A stretch of 64,000 nt of DNA from Silene conica. Its lineage: Eukaryota > Streptophyta > Magnoliopsida > Caryophyllales > Caryophyllaceae. The position numbers and the translations under genes are program-made. Numbering within the stretch: the stretch's first letter is position 1; each line of letters starts with the position of its first letter. A model generated the notes under the pieces. The model searched no databases. It was not told the origin of the DNA and saw only the letters and a program-made list of their open reading frames with translations. Where the stretch lies: positions 14,788,247 to 14,852,246 of the forward strand of contig CM055319.2 of NCBI GenBank assembly GCA_029255685.2, given 5' to 3'. This document shows positions 31,897 to 44,336 of the stretch, piece by piece.

Positions 31897-34800
31897 CGCC
31901 CCGACAAGTTGGACGATCCGTAGGATAGACCAATCTTGGGTAATAACGTTACAAAGCGTGGACGTGGCAGTGGCTTTGTCAAAGCGTCGGCTAACTGATC
32001 ATTCGTGTGGACATGTTGAACTCAAATTGTCTTGTTGCGAACATGCTCCCGGACGAAGTGAAAGGAGAGAGCAACATGTTTCATACGGGAGTGAAATATC
32101 GGATTCTCGGAATAGTGTGTTGCACCAAGGTTGTTGCAGTAGATTACCGGAGTAGAAGGCACCGGTACACTTAATTCGTCGAGTAATGAGCGGACCCAAA
32201 GCAGTTCAGCCGTGACATCGGCAATGGCACGAAATTCGGCCTCGGTGGAAGATCTGGCAATTGTGCGTTGTTTCCGAGAGACCCATGAAATAGGATTCCT
32301 ACCAAGGTAAACAATGTAACCACTCGTAGATATGTAGTCATTTGTGTCTCCCGCCCAATCGGCGTCGCAGAAGGCATGAAGTGTGAGCGGCGTGTGAGCA
32401 TGTAATTGCAGGCCGAGATTGAGAGACCCATAGAGATACCGTAATAGGCGCTTGAGCGCGGACCAGTGACACTCTTTGGGGTCGTGGAGGAATTGGGCAA
32501 GTTTGTTTACGGGAAAGGCGATGTCGGGTCTTGTTAGGGATAGGTATTGTAGGGAGCCAAGAATGGCACGGTAGTCTATGTGGTTGGGTATGGTGGGGCC
32601 GTCGGATATAGTGAGGGGCGGGTAAGGTGAAAGGGGGGTGGGTGTGGGTTTGATGTCAAGGAATTTGTAGCGAGTAAGGAGATCAGTGATGTATTTGGTT
32701 TGGGTTAAGAGGAGACCATGGTTATTGGGAGTGACCTCAACACCTAGAAAGTAAGATGGGGGACCGAGATCTTTTAATGAGAAGCGAGAATGGATGTTTT
32801 GAAGGAAGTGGTCGAGATGAGAGGGTGATGAGCAAGTGACAATTATGTCATCTACGTAAACAAGGAGATAGAGAGAGTGTGTTGGGCGTTGGAGAAAAAA
32901 GAGCGAGGGGTCTGAAATGGAGTTTTGGAGACCGAGAGAAAGAAGGTAGGTGCGCAATTCTGTGAACCACGCTCGGGGGGCCTGTTTTAGGCCATATATG
33001 GCTTTTTGAAGTTGACAAACATGATTGGGAAGGGAGGTGTCATGGAAGCCTGGAGGTTGGGACATGTAAACGGTGTCGGTGAGAGAGCCTTGAAGGAAGG
33101 CGTTGTTGACATCTAGGTGACGGAGAGGCCATTTGTTTGTAACGGCAAGGGAGAGGATGAGGCGGATGGTGGCGGGTTTGACTACAAGGCTGTAAGTGTC
33201 GGTGTAGTCGATGCCCGGGCGCTGATTGAAGCCTTTGGCTACGAGGCTAGCTTTGAATTTGTCGATGGAGTTGTCGCGGTTATATTTGACACGGAAAATC
33301 CATTTGCATCCTATTGTGTTGTAGTGGGTTTGAGAGGGAACAAGGGTCCAGGTACGATTTTTGGAAAAGGCTTGGAATTCGGCTTCCATAGCGGCTCGCC
33401 AACGGGGATCGAGAAGGGCTTGTTTGACAGTAGTAGGAAGTAAGGAAGAAGAGAGGGAGGCTGTTTTAGCTTGTTTGGCGTATTTAGGATTTGGTTTGGT
33501 GATGTTGTTTGTGAGACGAGTGACAATGTTGCGGGATGATGAGGGAGGAGGTGGAGGAGGAGGGGGTGGGGGGGGTGGGAGCGTGGCTGGACTCAGCACT
33601 AGAGGAGGTGCTGGTCACGGTACTTAACGGGTTGATGAGCTGATCAGTAGCAGGGGAGGATTGGGCAGTAGCGGGAGTTGTTGTTTGTGCGGTATTCTGT
33701 TGGGTTGGGCCAGGGGGCTGAGGAGAAGGCGTTGGGGTGGTAGTTGCGGGTTGTGTGTTAGGGGGTAGGAGAAGCGATAGGGAGACATCGCACCAGGTTT
33801 TTGGTGTGGGCAATGGGGGCATCGAAGAGGAGGACAGTGAATTGTAAGGGAAGGAGGTTTCGATGAATTGAACATGTCGGGAGGTGTAGATGCGATTTGA
33901 GCTGGGTTCAAGGCAGTGATAAGTGCTTTGGGAAGGAGAGTATCCTATGAAGATACAAGGAATAGAGCGTGGTGCTAGTTTGTGAGGTGTATATGGACGG
34001 AGCCAAGGATAGCATAAGCATCCAAAGCTTCGAAGTTTGGAGTAGTTAGGAGGGGTTCGAAAAAGTTTGGAGTAAGGTGATTCATTTTGGAGAGTTGAGG
34101 TGGGCATACAATTTATGAGATAGGCGGCGGTTGTAAAGGCGTGAGGCCAGAAAGTTGTGGGAAGTTTGCCATGAGAAAGTAATGCAAGACCGGTCTCGAC
34201 GATGTGCCGATGGCGTCGTTCGGCGTAACCATTGTGTTCGGGGGTGTGGGGGGAAGATGTAAGGTGAGAGATACCTTGGGAGGTAAGAGAGGGCGTGAGT
34301 TTGACGTACTCTTCACCATTGTCAGAGAAGACTTGTATGATAGGGGTGTTGAAGTATTTTTCGACAAGAGCACGGAAACGAGTGAAAGTGGCGAAAGTAT
34401 CGGATTTCTTTTGTAAGGGATATAGCCATATGTATTTTGTGAAATGGTCAACGAAAATAACATAGTATTTAAACTTGTCGTATGAGAGAACGGGAGAGGT
34501 CCAAACATCTGAAAAAATTAATTGAAGAGGAGCAGTTGTAGTAAACGAAGAAGTAGAGAAAGGAAGTTTATGACTTTTATTAATATTGCAAGCGGAACAA
34601 TGAGTAACAGTATTTGAGTAAGAAAAATTGCCAATAGTACTAATAAGACTAATTATTTTGGATGACGGGTGGCCGAGACGATGATGCCAGACATTGGTTG
34701 AGAGTTGACTTGGGCAGGCTTAAGGTGGAGGGGATGAGGGGCACCATTCGAATAGTCCATTAAGCTTGGTGCCCTGGAGGAGGATAGTCCCGGTCTTGAG

Positions 34801-36124
34801 ATCCTTAATAAGACAAGAAGAGGGTGAGAATATAGCTATAGCATTGTTGTCATGGCATAATTTCGGAATGGATATAATGTTACGAGATATGGTGGAAACA
34901 TGAAGAACATCTTTGAAATATAAAGTAAAGGAATAAGAAGAGTGAGAGAATGAACCTATGTTGTGAATTGATAGAGAGGATCCATCGCCAATTATTAGAT
35001 CATCGACCCCATCATACGGGTTGTGGAGAGCTAGATTGTTGAGGTCACTTGTGATGTGGTGAGTAGCGCCACTATCAAGGAGGTACGAGTTTGGGTTGGG
35101 TGCGGTATTGGTGGTAACGGTGTTGGCTTGAGGTTGGTTTTAGGAGCGGCGAGGAAAGGATGGTGGTTGGGCATTGGGAAAGAGGCGTTTAAAGTCGCGG
35201 CAGACATTGACGTAGTGACCAATGTTTTTGCACCATTGGCACCGGCCTTTGAAGGTGGGGTTGGCTTGAGTTGAGGTGTTGGCAGCGGGTTGAGTATTGT
35301 AGTTAGAGGACGAGGTGTAAGGAGGTTGGGAAGGGCGTGGTAAGAGTCCAGGGGCTGTGGAGTTTTTGTGATACGGTTTGCGTTGGTGATTGGCATAGTG
35401 GGCAGAAACAGGGGTTTCAATGGATGAAGATGAGGGTTTGTGCATTAGGTCATGGTTTAGTAATTTTTCATGTAAAGCATCAAAGGAAATAAGAGTGTCA
35501 CGAGCACGTACCGCGTCGATTACAGCTTTATAGGTCTCATAATGAAGGCCTTCGATTACCTGAGCGATGATGTCTTCCGCATCCATTGGCTTTCCGAGAT
35601 GAGTGAGTTCGTCGGTACATGTTTTCACGGCTTGCATATAGTCGGTGATGGATTTATCACCCTTTGTGATAGATTTGAGACGGTCTTTGACTTGAAGAAT
35701 GTGACCTCGGGATGGATTTCCATAGGTGGTCACAAGAGTTGTCCAAACATCGTTGGATGTTTTGGCTTGAAGGAGTAGCGGTGTGATGGAGGAGTCGATT
35801 GTGCCAAGAAGAGCACCTTTGATGAGACGATCTTGACGAACTCATGTATTGTAAGCGGGGTTCGGAGTTTCTTTCTTCTCGGCATCAGTGCGAGTGGCCG
35901 ATGGACAGGCATAGGTGCCATCGAGGTACTTGAAGAGGTCGAAACCAAAGAGAAAGTCTTCAATTTGTGTGGACCATGTGCGATAGTTTTGGGATGTTAA
36001 TTGAACACATTGAGAGAGATTGAGGACAAGGAAGGGGATGTTTGGTTGTCCGGCGTTTGGGATTGTGCCGCCAGAGTTGGCCATGAGGATTTTTTGAGAA
36101 TTTGATCGGAGGCTCTTGATACCA

Positions 36125-36328
36125 TATAGAGAATACGATTGTTATATGAGAAAGCTTACTTTCATTGATGAACAATACAATGTATATATATTACAAGAGT
36201 TGTAAACTAGGTTAAACTAGGTTAACGATAATTAGGAAAGTTGCTAGATATACAAAATATAACTTATGAGAAACTTGGAAATTACAATATTTACGATATA
36301 TGGAAACTAGATATTGGTTTCCTTAATA
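36125..36328 (-). repeat. 5' LTR of the copia element
   Basis: 204 bp, matching 31693-31896 at all but one base by eye. On the - strand it is followed directly by TGGTATCAAGAGCC, a primer-site-like sequence. Confidence 0.9.
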
Positions 36329-36333
36329 GGGCA

Positions 36334-36600
36334 ACCAATGATGGTCGCTAAATTAGCGACCGACAGCAGTAGCTAATTTAGCGACTGAAATCAGTCGCTA
36401 AATTAGCGACCAACATCAGTCGCTAATTTAGCGACTGATTTCAGTCGCTAATTTAGCTACTGACATCAGTCACTAATTTAGCGACCACTATCAGTCGCTA
36501 ATTGGTCGCTAATGGAAAAAAAGAAACAGAAGGTTAGCGACCGACTATGGTCGCCAATTTTACATGTTCGGTCGCTAATTGTAAATGTCTTTGGCCGTAA
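36334..36600. repeat. Subterminal repeats, left end (inner part)
   Basis: About ten copies of AATTTAGCGACTGA / TCAGTCGCTAATTTAGCGAC in direct and inverted order, continuing the array at 31541. The matching array at the right end is at 46080-46500. Confidence 0.85.
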
Positions 36601-36805
36601 AATCCTGTTTTGTCCTAGCCAAATCCGTAGCTATTACTTATAAACCTGCAAAGAAAACCAACAAGAGCAACGCACAACCCAAATGATGTCAAACATCTGA
36701 AACTTAAATAAATAAAACTGTTTCGGATTACATACAAAGTACCAAATTTTAGTTCTTGTCTAACGAAAATAAAAATTATCCAACACTAAAAACAAGAGAC
36801 ACTAG

Positions 36806-38393
36806 CTAACACACCGGAAAAGATGCTCCCGCCCCACTCCCACCTCCATAATCCGGATCTCTTGGATCCCTATCCTGTGGACGCCAACCACTATTACAAT
36901 TTGCAAAATAAGAAGACATCTTATCCATCTCTTCTTTCATTCCTCTCATTTCTTCATCTCTTTCGGCGTCCCTTCTATCCTTCTCAGCTAGTTGCATTTG
37001 GAGGTGACTTACCAAACCAGGAACATATGGTTGGTGCTGGGAGGAGGACTGTGTTCTTGCCGGTGGATCATAAAAAAGCTCTTTCGCTGAACCGGCCCCG
37101 TAGACTCCTCCTTTATGAAAACCATCTACTAGTTCATACCAAAGCTGATTGTCGGAGATGTCAGGGTTCTTCCTCTTTCGTTCAAGAAATGATTCCTACA
37201 AAAAATGAAACATTATTAATAATATATACAATAACACTTACATATAAATTCATCATCTTCAATATTTAGTTTAATTGATTATAAATCATTTTTTAAATAC
37301 TTTATACAATAACAATTACATATAATTCGCGATCTCTTGAATTTGCGAAGACGTACCCTTTCCTTCCCTTTTTGGCATGTGTCTCAAGGAAGAGATCTAC
37401 AACCGATTGTAGCTTGCCCTTATTTTTCTTTGCCTATAAAAAAAATAATAAATTCATGAAGTGTTAGTCAGTTAATTAAAATTTAAAGCTAAATATATAC
37501 ATCAAGATAAAAGTAATAAATTAAATTACAATAGTAAATACTTTCACTTATCACTACCCGATCATGGAATGACTGCGACCCACCATAATGAGTAGCCTCA
37601 ACTTCCGCTTCGGGATCATCTCCACCCCTCATGTTCGCCTTGTTCCGGGCCGACGGGCTTGAACTCAGGACTTTCTCTGTACTTAGTGAATTCATCATAT
37701 GATTGACCTATAATCCAATAAAATAGAAACTATTAATTCAAATTAAAAAAATGTTAAATTGTTTATTTTAATACGATTATTAATAAATTATTACCTTTCA
37801 TGATGAACGATGGCGCAGTCTTTCTCCTCGACACCTTATACATAATGTCCTTTAGCGTCCTCTTACCAACATCATTAAATCTATCACAAGCTAGTCGCTC
37901 AAGGTCATTTGACCAATAGAAGGCACGCTACCAACAAAATAAGGGTTAGAGAAACAAATCAACCATGATTTTATAAAAATAATTAAAGTAAATACTTAAA
38001 TACGTACCCGAAAGGCGTTGAACCACATTTCCTTGTCCTCGGGACTAGCTTTCGTCCAACAAGTGACACCATGAATCATGTTCTGTTGAATGCTATTGGT
38101 GACGCCACGAATCGTCGTTTGATGTCTAAACCTGAAACCAAACATGAATGTTAATTAGACTAGGTTGAATAAAATTAATAAATAAATAAACAGTGAATAA
38201 AAAATTACGAAAGACCCGTCGGATCAATGATGATCCTGCCGTCAGTATGGTGGGGTACACGGGCTTCCTCCTCCTCCTCGTCACTCGATACATTGACCTC
38301 AACCTCCTCCTCCTCCTCCTCCTTGGATCGGGCCGAGCTACTGTCCCCACTTTCACTATAACCGCCCTGTTGTCTGCCTCCTCCACGAGCCAT
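36806..38393 (-). pseudogene. CACTA second protein (transposase_24-like), left arm
   Basis: A multi-exon reading on the - strand. The first exon begins at 38393 (MARGGGRQQGG, then an acidic stretch and PHHTDGRIIIDPTG). Internal exons match the plant Ptta/En/Spm transposase family, and the last exon, 37015-36806, encodes a charged coiled coil (SHLQMQLAEKDRRDAERDEE) and a GSGAGASFPV tail. In En/Spm-type elements the second product binds the subterminal repeats and helps the large transposase. It lies directly downstream of the large transposase fragment. The right-arm copy is 44337-45846. Whether this copy is fully open through all exons could not be settled by eye. Confidence 0.65.
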
Positions 38394-38515
38394 GTGAACC
38401 TATAATTGTAGGAAAAATGTTAACATATATATATAACAGAATAAATATTTGTAAAATATTAAAAAACAGAACCTGAACAAATTTATAAGATGTTAACCTC
38501 CTACTACTTTTACTT

Positions 38516-38516
<1 letters not shown>

Positions 38517-38548
<32 letters not shown>

Positions 38549-39847
38549 GTCATCCTCTTCTTCTTCTACCTCCTCCTCCTCGTCATCCTCTTCTTCCTCC
38601 TCTTCTAACTCTTCATCATTATTATCTTGTAACTGATCTTGCCCCTCCCTTTCATCATCTTCTAACTCCTCTCCCGCTTCTATCTCATTTCCATAAATGA
38701 CTTCTTGATCTACTGGGGACAGAATTGACTCTGATACAACTTTTTCTTGGAAAAAGGATGTGTCAACTTCTGATCGCGCCTTTGTTTTAATTACCGCACA
38801 CCAATTCTTTTGTTGTCTATCTTTACTTGTGCTGGGCGAAGATGCATAATAAACTTGATGAGCTTGTTGTGCAAGTATAAATGGATCATATTTAGAATAG
38901 GTTCGAGTGTGATTCACTTCTACAAGCTTGTATTGATCATGGACTCTTGTTCCAGCTACTGAATTATCTCTCCATTGAATCTTGAATAAGACAGCTTTAT
39001 AAACCCGTTCACGCCACAAATCAAAGATATCCTCTAATATCCCATAATAGTCATTGCCATCAAGAGAAGAAATAGTAACGCCATAGTTGCATTTAGCTTT
39101 ACTTTTCCCGTAGTCGAACGTGTGAAACTTAAACCCATTAACTAAATAATGATTCCACGTGACAACCTTTCGAGAAGGACCCAAAGCCAAGCTTCTAACC
39201 ACATCATCTTGGATATTTAGCTTAATTACATGCTTTCGAAACCATGCTGGAAACTGATCCTCGTCTTTACTCCAAACATCCTCTCTTTTAACATTAGGGT
39301 GATCAGTCATGAAATGTGTCACAAATTTTGCTTCATATGGCTCAAAAACCTCACAATTAGATAGGACATAAAGGTGAGCACGATTATACTCCTTGTCATC
39401 CAGAAATCTTGTTCCCCCAGCAGAAGAACACCCTTCATCATCTTGTACACGAAAACACTTGGGTAAACTTGTATCTACCTCATCCGCTTCTTCAATGTTC
39501 AAGTTTTTTGCTTTGGTGTCAATATGTTTTTCAAAGTAAAAAGAGCAAAAATTGGCAATTTCTTCCGTTAGGTATGCATTGCAAATAGAACCTTCCACAC
39601 GAGCTCTATTACCAATTTTCTTTTTCACATGATTAAGAAATCTTTCGAAAGGATACATCTACCTATATTGAACGGGTCCACCAACTTTAGCTTCATATGG
39701 CAAATGAATGGGTAGATGCTCCATCGAATTGAAAAAAGAAGGCGGAAATATCATCTCAAGTTTACACAAAATTTCTGGAATTTGGTCTTCCAAACGAATC
39801 ATGTCATCAACTGATATCGTGGAAGAACACAAGTCTATGGATGACAA
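38517..39847 (-). pseudogene. CACTA large transposase (TNP2 type), C-terminal part, left arm
   Basis: The - strand encodes the DUF4218 region (LEDQIPEILCKLEMIFPPSF, HLPYEAKVGGPVQYR) and then, after an in-frame stop where the family has tryptophan (QYR-stop-MYPFERF), a long open part with GNRARVEGSICNAYLTEE, the DUF4216 region (DYYGILEDIF, YKAVLFKIQW) and a very acidic tail ending in a run of Asp encoded by repeated ATC/GAT units. The N-terminal transposase core with the catalytic residues is absent. The large transposase of CACTA elements cuts the element ends. This copy cannot do that. Confidence 0.8.
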
Positions 39848-40764
39848 GGAGTATAATCGTGCTCAACTTTATGTCATATCTAATTGTGAGGTTTTGGAGC
39901 CATATGAAGCAAAATTTGTGACAGATTTCATGACTGATCACCCTAATGTTAAAAGAGAGGATGTTTGGAGTAAACACGAGGATCAGTTTCAAGCATAGTT
40001 TCGAAAGCATGTAATTAAGCTAAATATCAAATATCACTACTACAGAAAGCCTTAAGGACATCGGACTTTTATGGTCAAGGACATCGGATTAGCAACCGAT
40101 GTAGAGTTCCCTGATGTCCATTATGGGTATCAAGGACATCGGTTGTGCAACCGATGTCCATTTGCTAATGCACATCGGATGTTTAAAACGTCTGATGTCC
40201 ATCATCCTTATGCACATCATACTTTAGCTCACATCTAATGTCTATATGGTATTGCACATCGGAGGTTTAATAAGTCTGATGTCCATCATTCTTATGCACA
40301 TAATTCTTTAGCTTCGCATCTGATGTCCATGTGTTATTGCACATCGGAGGTTTAATAAGTCTGATGTCCTTCATATTTATGCACATCATTCTTTAGCTGT
40401 AATCTGATGTCCATTTATGTTCTTTTTTTTAAAAAAAAAAAAGCTGGTACTGATGGTAATTTGTACCACCAGTATACATTATTCAGATGCCAGCCAGACT
40501 GCCATACCATCAACCAAACAAACACAAATTCAAAGCGAAGCACGACAAAGTCGTTTGTCTTTTATTAAACAAGTTCAAAGCAAATCACGACAAAGGTCGG
40601 TCGTCTTTCATATACATTATCCAAATTCATCAACTAACCAAACATATAGGGTTATGCATCATTTTAGACGACATCTAAAATAGTCTAGAGATCACAAGTT
40701 CAACAACTAACCAAACATCGGCTTAGTTTGCAAAATTAAAGTACTACGTTACTAGCTAGAAAGA

Positions 40765-40848
40765 CTATGCACTTAGAAAATAGTCCGCCCACAAGTCTCT
40801 GACCTCGTCGATTTCTTCTTGGGAATATGGCAGTCGGTGTTTGAAAAC
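40765..40848 (-). pseudogene. Short terminal exon carried by CACTA element B
   Basis: After a clear acceptor (TTATTTACAG, read on the - strand) 28 codons are open to a stop: VFKHRLPYSQEEIDEV, then RDLWADYFLSA. Amphipathic, acidic and with varied residues, it looks like real protein. I do not recognise the family. It is probably either a captured host exon or the last exon of the element's own chimeric transcript. Confidence 0.5.
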
Positions 40849-42065
40849 CTGTAAATAATACACAAAATTCTAGCTTTAATAATAATACGGAAAAATAACT
40901 TCAACCGAGATTCGAGAGAGTTCATAGACAGTGAATGATCCAACCCACAATTTAGAATGATGCAGAAGCAAAGAACAATTAATATGGAAGCAAAGTAAGG
41001 ACGTAATACGTTCAAGCATGAAAATCAAGTTGAATAAGCATTCAATAAGGATATAGTCAGTAATCAGCTAAATGTATAAAAATAAAGAACAATTTATATA
41101 CTCCTGGACCATAATTCATTAGAAGGCCATGCAACTCTGAGTGGTGACGCAATGAAGATCCTGACAAATTACTCACTACAAAGTAAATGTTGCAAGTCAT
41201 GCCGAACAAGCAACGCAATTTATGTATATAAATAGGGGATGTAAAACGAGTATCGTGTAGTTATAAGCATTTGTGCATTAGGTTCATGCATTAAACCAAT
41301 ACATCACTCGAATTCTCGTAGTTTCAAAGCTAAGAAGTGAGAAGTGAGTACAAATACCCTACAATTGCAATGCTTTCTAAAAGCTGGAAATTTGTTATAA
41401 TAATAAGTTTACAGTTTTTAGAAACTAGAAAGAAGAATCAATACTAAAAGAAGCATTAGTAAACTGAAACCTACCTCCTTGATTAAGCCACACTATGATA
41501 AAACCTCGACCACCTGCCAAAAAACGTGTGCTTGCATCATCAATAAACATTTCATACAGACAAGTAGACAAAACATGAGATGCATAAACAGAAGTCCCGT
41601 ATGTGCAGCTGTGCACAATGATATACTAAATTTCAAATAAAAACTCACCCCAGTCACAGTAAACTTTTGTGTACATGTTACTCTAAACAACCGAGCTTCT
41701 ATCAGTGTACAATTTCGGAGTACAAGTTGATAACTTGGAAAAAAAGATAAACTAATGTCTGTGATAGCCAGCAAAAGATGTCATTAGATAGGACAGTCAG
41801 ATTCAAGCAAGTTTAATAATACGAACTGCTACTTTTGTGTCACTTAACTCACTTTTAGAGCTTATTATGAGCTTATCCTATAGTACCACTAGTAATTTTG
41901 TTGGGATTTAGGATTAAATCAACAAAAGCAAACCTAAAATCATATGAAAATGACAGCTAAAAATACATAATTCCATAACAGTAGACCAATGTGTTGTCAT
42001 GTAAAGGAAAAAAGTTTACGAACGAAGGCTTGGAGTAGTAGAGCAGAGTGAGACAGTGGACTAAC

Positions 42066-42183
42066 CAGAGATGGCCAATTGGTCCAACAAATGTAAAGCC
42101 AAAAAAGCTTGTTGCAGTAACTCTTTTCCAGTTGATCTTCAACTCTTTGTCCTTCTACTATGAAATCCAGAGGTTATGATTCA
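42066..42183 (-). pseudogene. Captured Mpv17/PMP22-like exon
   Basis: Between an acceptor (GTGGTTACAG) and a donor (CTCTG|GTTAGT) the - strand encodes KELKINWKRVTATSFFGF followed by TFVGPIGHLW. This matches the conserved start of the Mpv17/PMP22 peroxisomal or organelle membrane protein family (in Arabidopsis, NWKRVAITSMFGF then GFVGPVGHFWY). Upstream in the same frame are stops, and the other family exons are not visible, so it is a fragment taken up by the transposon rather than a working gene. The exon end after HLW agrees with a position just before the family's Tyr. Confidence 0.7.
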
Positions 42184-44336
42184 CTGTAACCACAAAAACA
42201 AATTAGAAATTGCAGGTTGATTCTTCATTTTTAATTCACACAATTAGATGATACCAAAGGGAAACTGGATATAGGTTCCACCTAACAGTCAGTCGACATC
42301 AGTTCGATTTTCCGCAAGAAAATTTACATGATTAAAAAGCAGAACAGCAAACAAATAAACAAAATCATTGATGGGATTCAATGAATTACCACAAGATAAA
42401 GAAGACAAATACTCCTACCAAACCAAATCTGTAATACCCTAGGGCAGCAGCCTTATGACCTCCCTTCCCCTTTATTCTCCTATAATACATCTTCCTCTTC
42501 ACCATTCAAGAAGTTAGCATGAACCCCAAAATTGTCGAATAAGTCGACTCAAACCAGTCCCGGAGCAGCCATTGAGCGGAAACTAAAACCATCTCAAATC
42601 CTCATAAAAATAAAGATCCCCAGCCCCAAAATTGTCTTCCATAATAACGATTCCAAAACCTAAAATCCGACTACGTCGCAACTTTACTAATATTTATTGA
42701 TCATCCATCAACAACTAGCTCCGATTCTAATTCAAATCGACTTAATAATCAAACAAATTATCCCCAAATTAAAATCAAATTTAATTGAAAAATTGTAGTA
42801 GTGAATCAAACAACAGCAGTAGTGGGCGAAGCTGAAAATCAGCCTAATACCAAAACCCCCAAATCGAAATAAAGAGAAACCCTAATTTCGTTAATTGAAG
42901 CTGAATTTAAAAAATTAAATAAGAAAAAGAAGTAGGAATACTTACTTCAAGACGGAGAATCCACAATAATGCAAATAGAACAAGGAGAAGAACGAATATT
43001 TAACAGAAACTCGAATTTATGCAAACCCTAATATGTAAGTCACTCAAAAACTGAATTGTAGGGATGAAAAATTAGAGGACGAGTTTGTTTAATTTGAATA
43101 ATTAAGTGAAGGAGATGTGTTTATAAGGGGATTTGTAGGTTTAAATGGTGAAATTTTGAAGGAATTATGAAAATGTTGAAAAAATTGTGAAAGGAAAGGA
43201 GAGAAAGAGTGAAAAGAAGAATGAAAGACGACACTGACGAGGGTTTTATGTTTTGCGCGTTTTTTACAACAACAATTAACATCGGCTTACTTAAATAACT
43301 GATGTCCTTGATCAATTAATGTACATGGGTTGTCATTTAGTCTGATGTGCATTAAAATCAATACTTATGGACATCGGTTTGAAATAGAAACCGATATCCT
43401 TTATTTTATAAGGACATCAGATTTTTGTAATCAACTGATGTGCAAATTAATTACATCAGATTTTTCCAAAATCTGATGTCCATTAACCGATGTCCTTAAG
43501 GGTTTCTGTAGTAGTGTATGATGTGGTTAGAAGCTTGGCTTTGGGTCCTTCTCGAAAGGTTGTCACGTGGAATCATTATTTAGTTAATGGGTTTAAGTTT
43601 CACACATTCGACTACGGGAAAAGTAAGGCTAAATGCAACTATGGCGTTAATATTTCTTCTCTTGATGGCAATGACTATTATGGGATATTAGAGGATATCT
43701 TTGAGTTGTGCTATAATGGGCGTGAACGGGGTTATAAAGCGGTCTTATTCAAGATTCAATGGAGAGATAATTCTGTAGCTGGAACGAGAGTCCATGATCG
43801 CTACAAGCTTGTAGAAGTGAATCACACTCGAACCTACTCTAAATATGATCCATTTATACTTGCACAACAAACTCATCAAGTTTATTATGCATCTTCGCCT
43901 AGCACAAGTAAAGATAGACAACAAAAGAATTGGTGTGCGGTAATTAAAACAAAGGCGTGATCAGAAGTCGATACATCCTTTTTCCAAGAAGAAGTTGTAT
44001 CAGAGTCAATTCTGTCCCCAGTTGATCATGAAGTCATTTATGGAAATGAGATAGAAGCGGAAGAGGAGTAAGAAGAGGATGAAAGGGAGGGGCGAGATCA
44101 GTTACAAGATAATGATAATGAAGAGTTGGAAGAGGAGGAAGAAGAAGATGATGACGAGGAGGAGGAGGTAGAAGAAGAAGAAGAAGAGGATGAAGATGAT
44201 GATGATGATGATGAGTAAAAGTAGTAGGAGGTTAACATCTTATATATTTATTTAGGTTCTGTTTTTTAATATTTTACCAACATTTATTTTGTTATATATA
44301 TATATGTTAACATTTTTCTTGCAATTATAGGTTCAC

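Larger units (their letters stand above)
31693..36328 (-). mobile_element. Young Ty1/copia retrotransposon (Ale-like), broken
   Basis: Direct repeats of 204 bp (31693-31896 and 36125-36328) differ by one base by my reading. This suggests an insertion within the last few hundred thousand years. On the - strand the order is LTR, primer site resembling the tRNA-Met type directly after it, gag with a CCHC knuckle (right), integrase (middle), reverse transcriptase with YVDD and RNase H (left), LTR. This is the copia order. Short LTRs and overall size (4.64 kb) suit the Ale lineage. Flanking 5-mers GGGCG and GGGCA are a near-perfect target duplication inside the CACTA subterminal array. The LTR ends read TA...TA rather than TG...CA. 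The coding region is split into about five open pieces, so the copy looks broken at about four places despite its youth. Confidence 0.9.
40035..43516. mobile_element. Non-autonomous CACTA element B (transduplicating)
   Basis: Perfect-type termini CACTACTACAGAAAGCC at the left and, inverted, CACTACTACAGAAACCC at the right are flanked by the 3-bp target duplication TAT (40032-40034, 43517-43519). Subterminal repeats of ACATCGGTT/AACCGATGTCC fill 40050-40420 and 43270-43500. The 2.8 kb interior encodes no transposase. Instead it contains exon-like pieces on the - strand: a leader-like stretch with AGGGTTTCTC near 42880, a donor near 42948, an Mpv17-like exon and a terminal exon. It splits the transposase reading of the right arm, so it is younger than that arm. 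Confidence 0.88.
39838..44218 (+). pseudogene. CACTA large transposase, C-terminal part, right arm (interrupted)
   Basis: Starts inside the region of FLDDKEYNRAQLY at 39838 and runs to 40034 (SKHEDQFQ, then a stop where the left arm has AWF). It is broken by the 3.48 kb CACTA element B and resumes at 43517 (DVVRSLALGPSRKVVTWNHY, DYYGILEDIFELC, GYKAVLFKIQWRDNSV) to an acidic tail ending at TAA 44216-44218. Another stop interrupts the acidic tail. It is the mirror partner of 38517-39402. Confidence 0.78.

Noticed and set aside
33117-33627. Glycine-rich + strand open frames over the copia element.
   Set aside because: They are the reverse strand of a proline-rich stretch of the copia coding region.
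38517-38549. Run of ATC units that could be annotated as a microsatellite.
   Set aside because: It encodes the acidic Asp tail of the CACTA transposase in this arm and has a shorter counterpart in the other arm; coding is the better explanation, although slippage acts on it.
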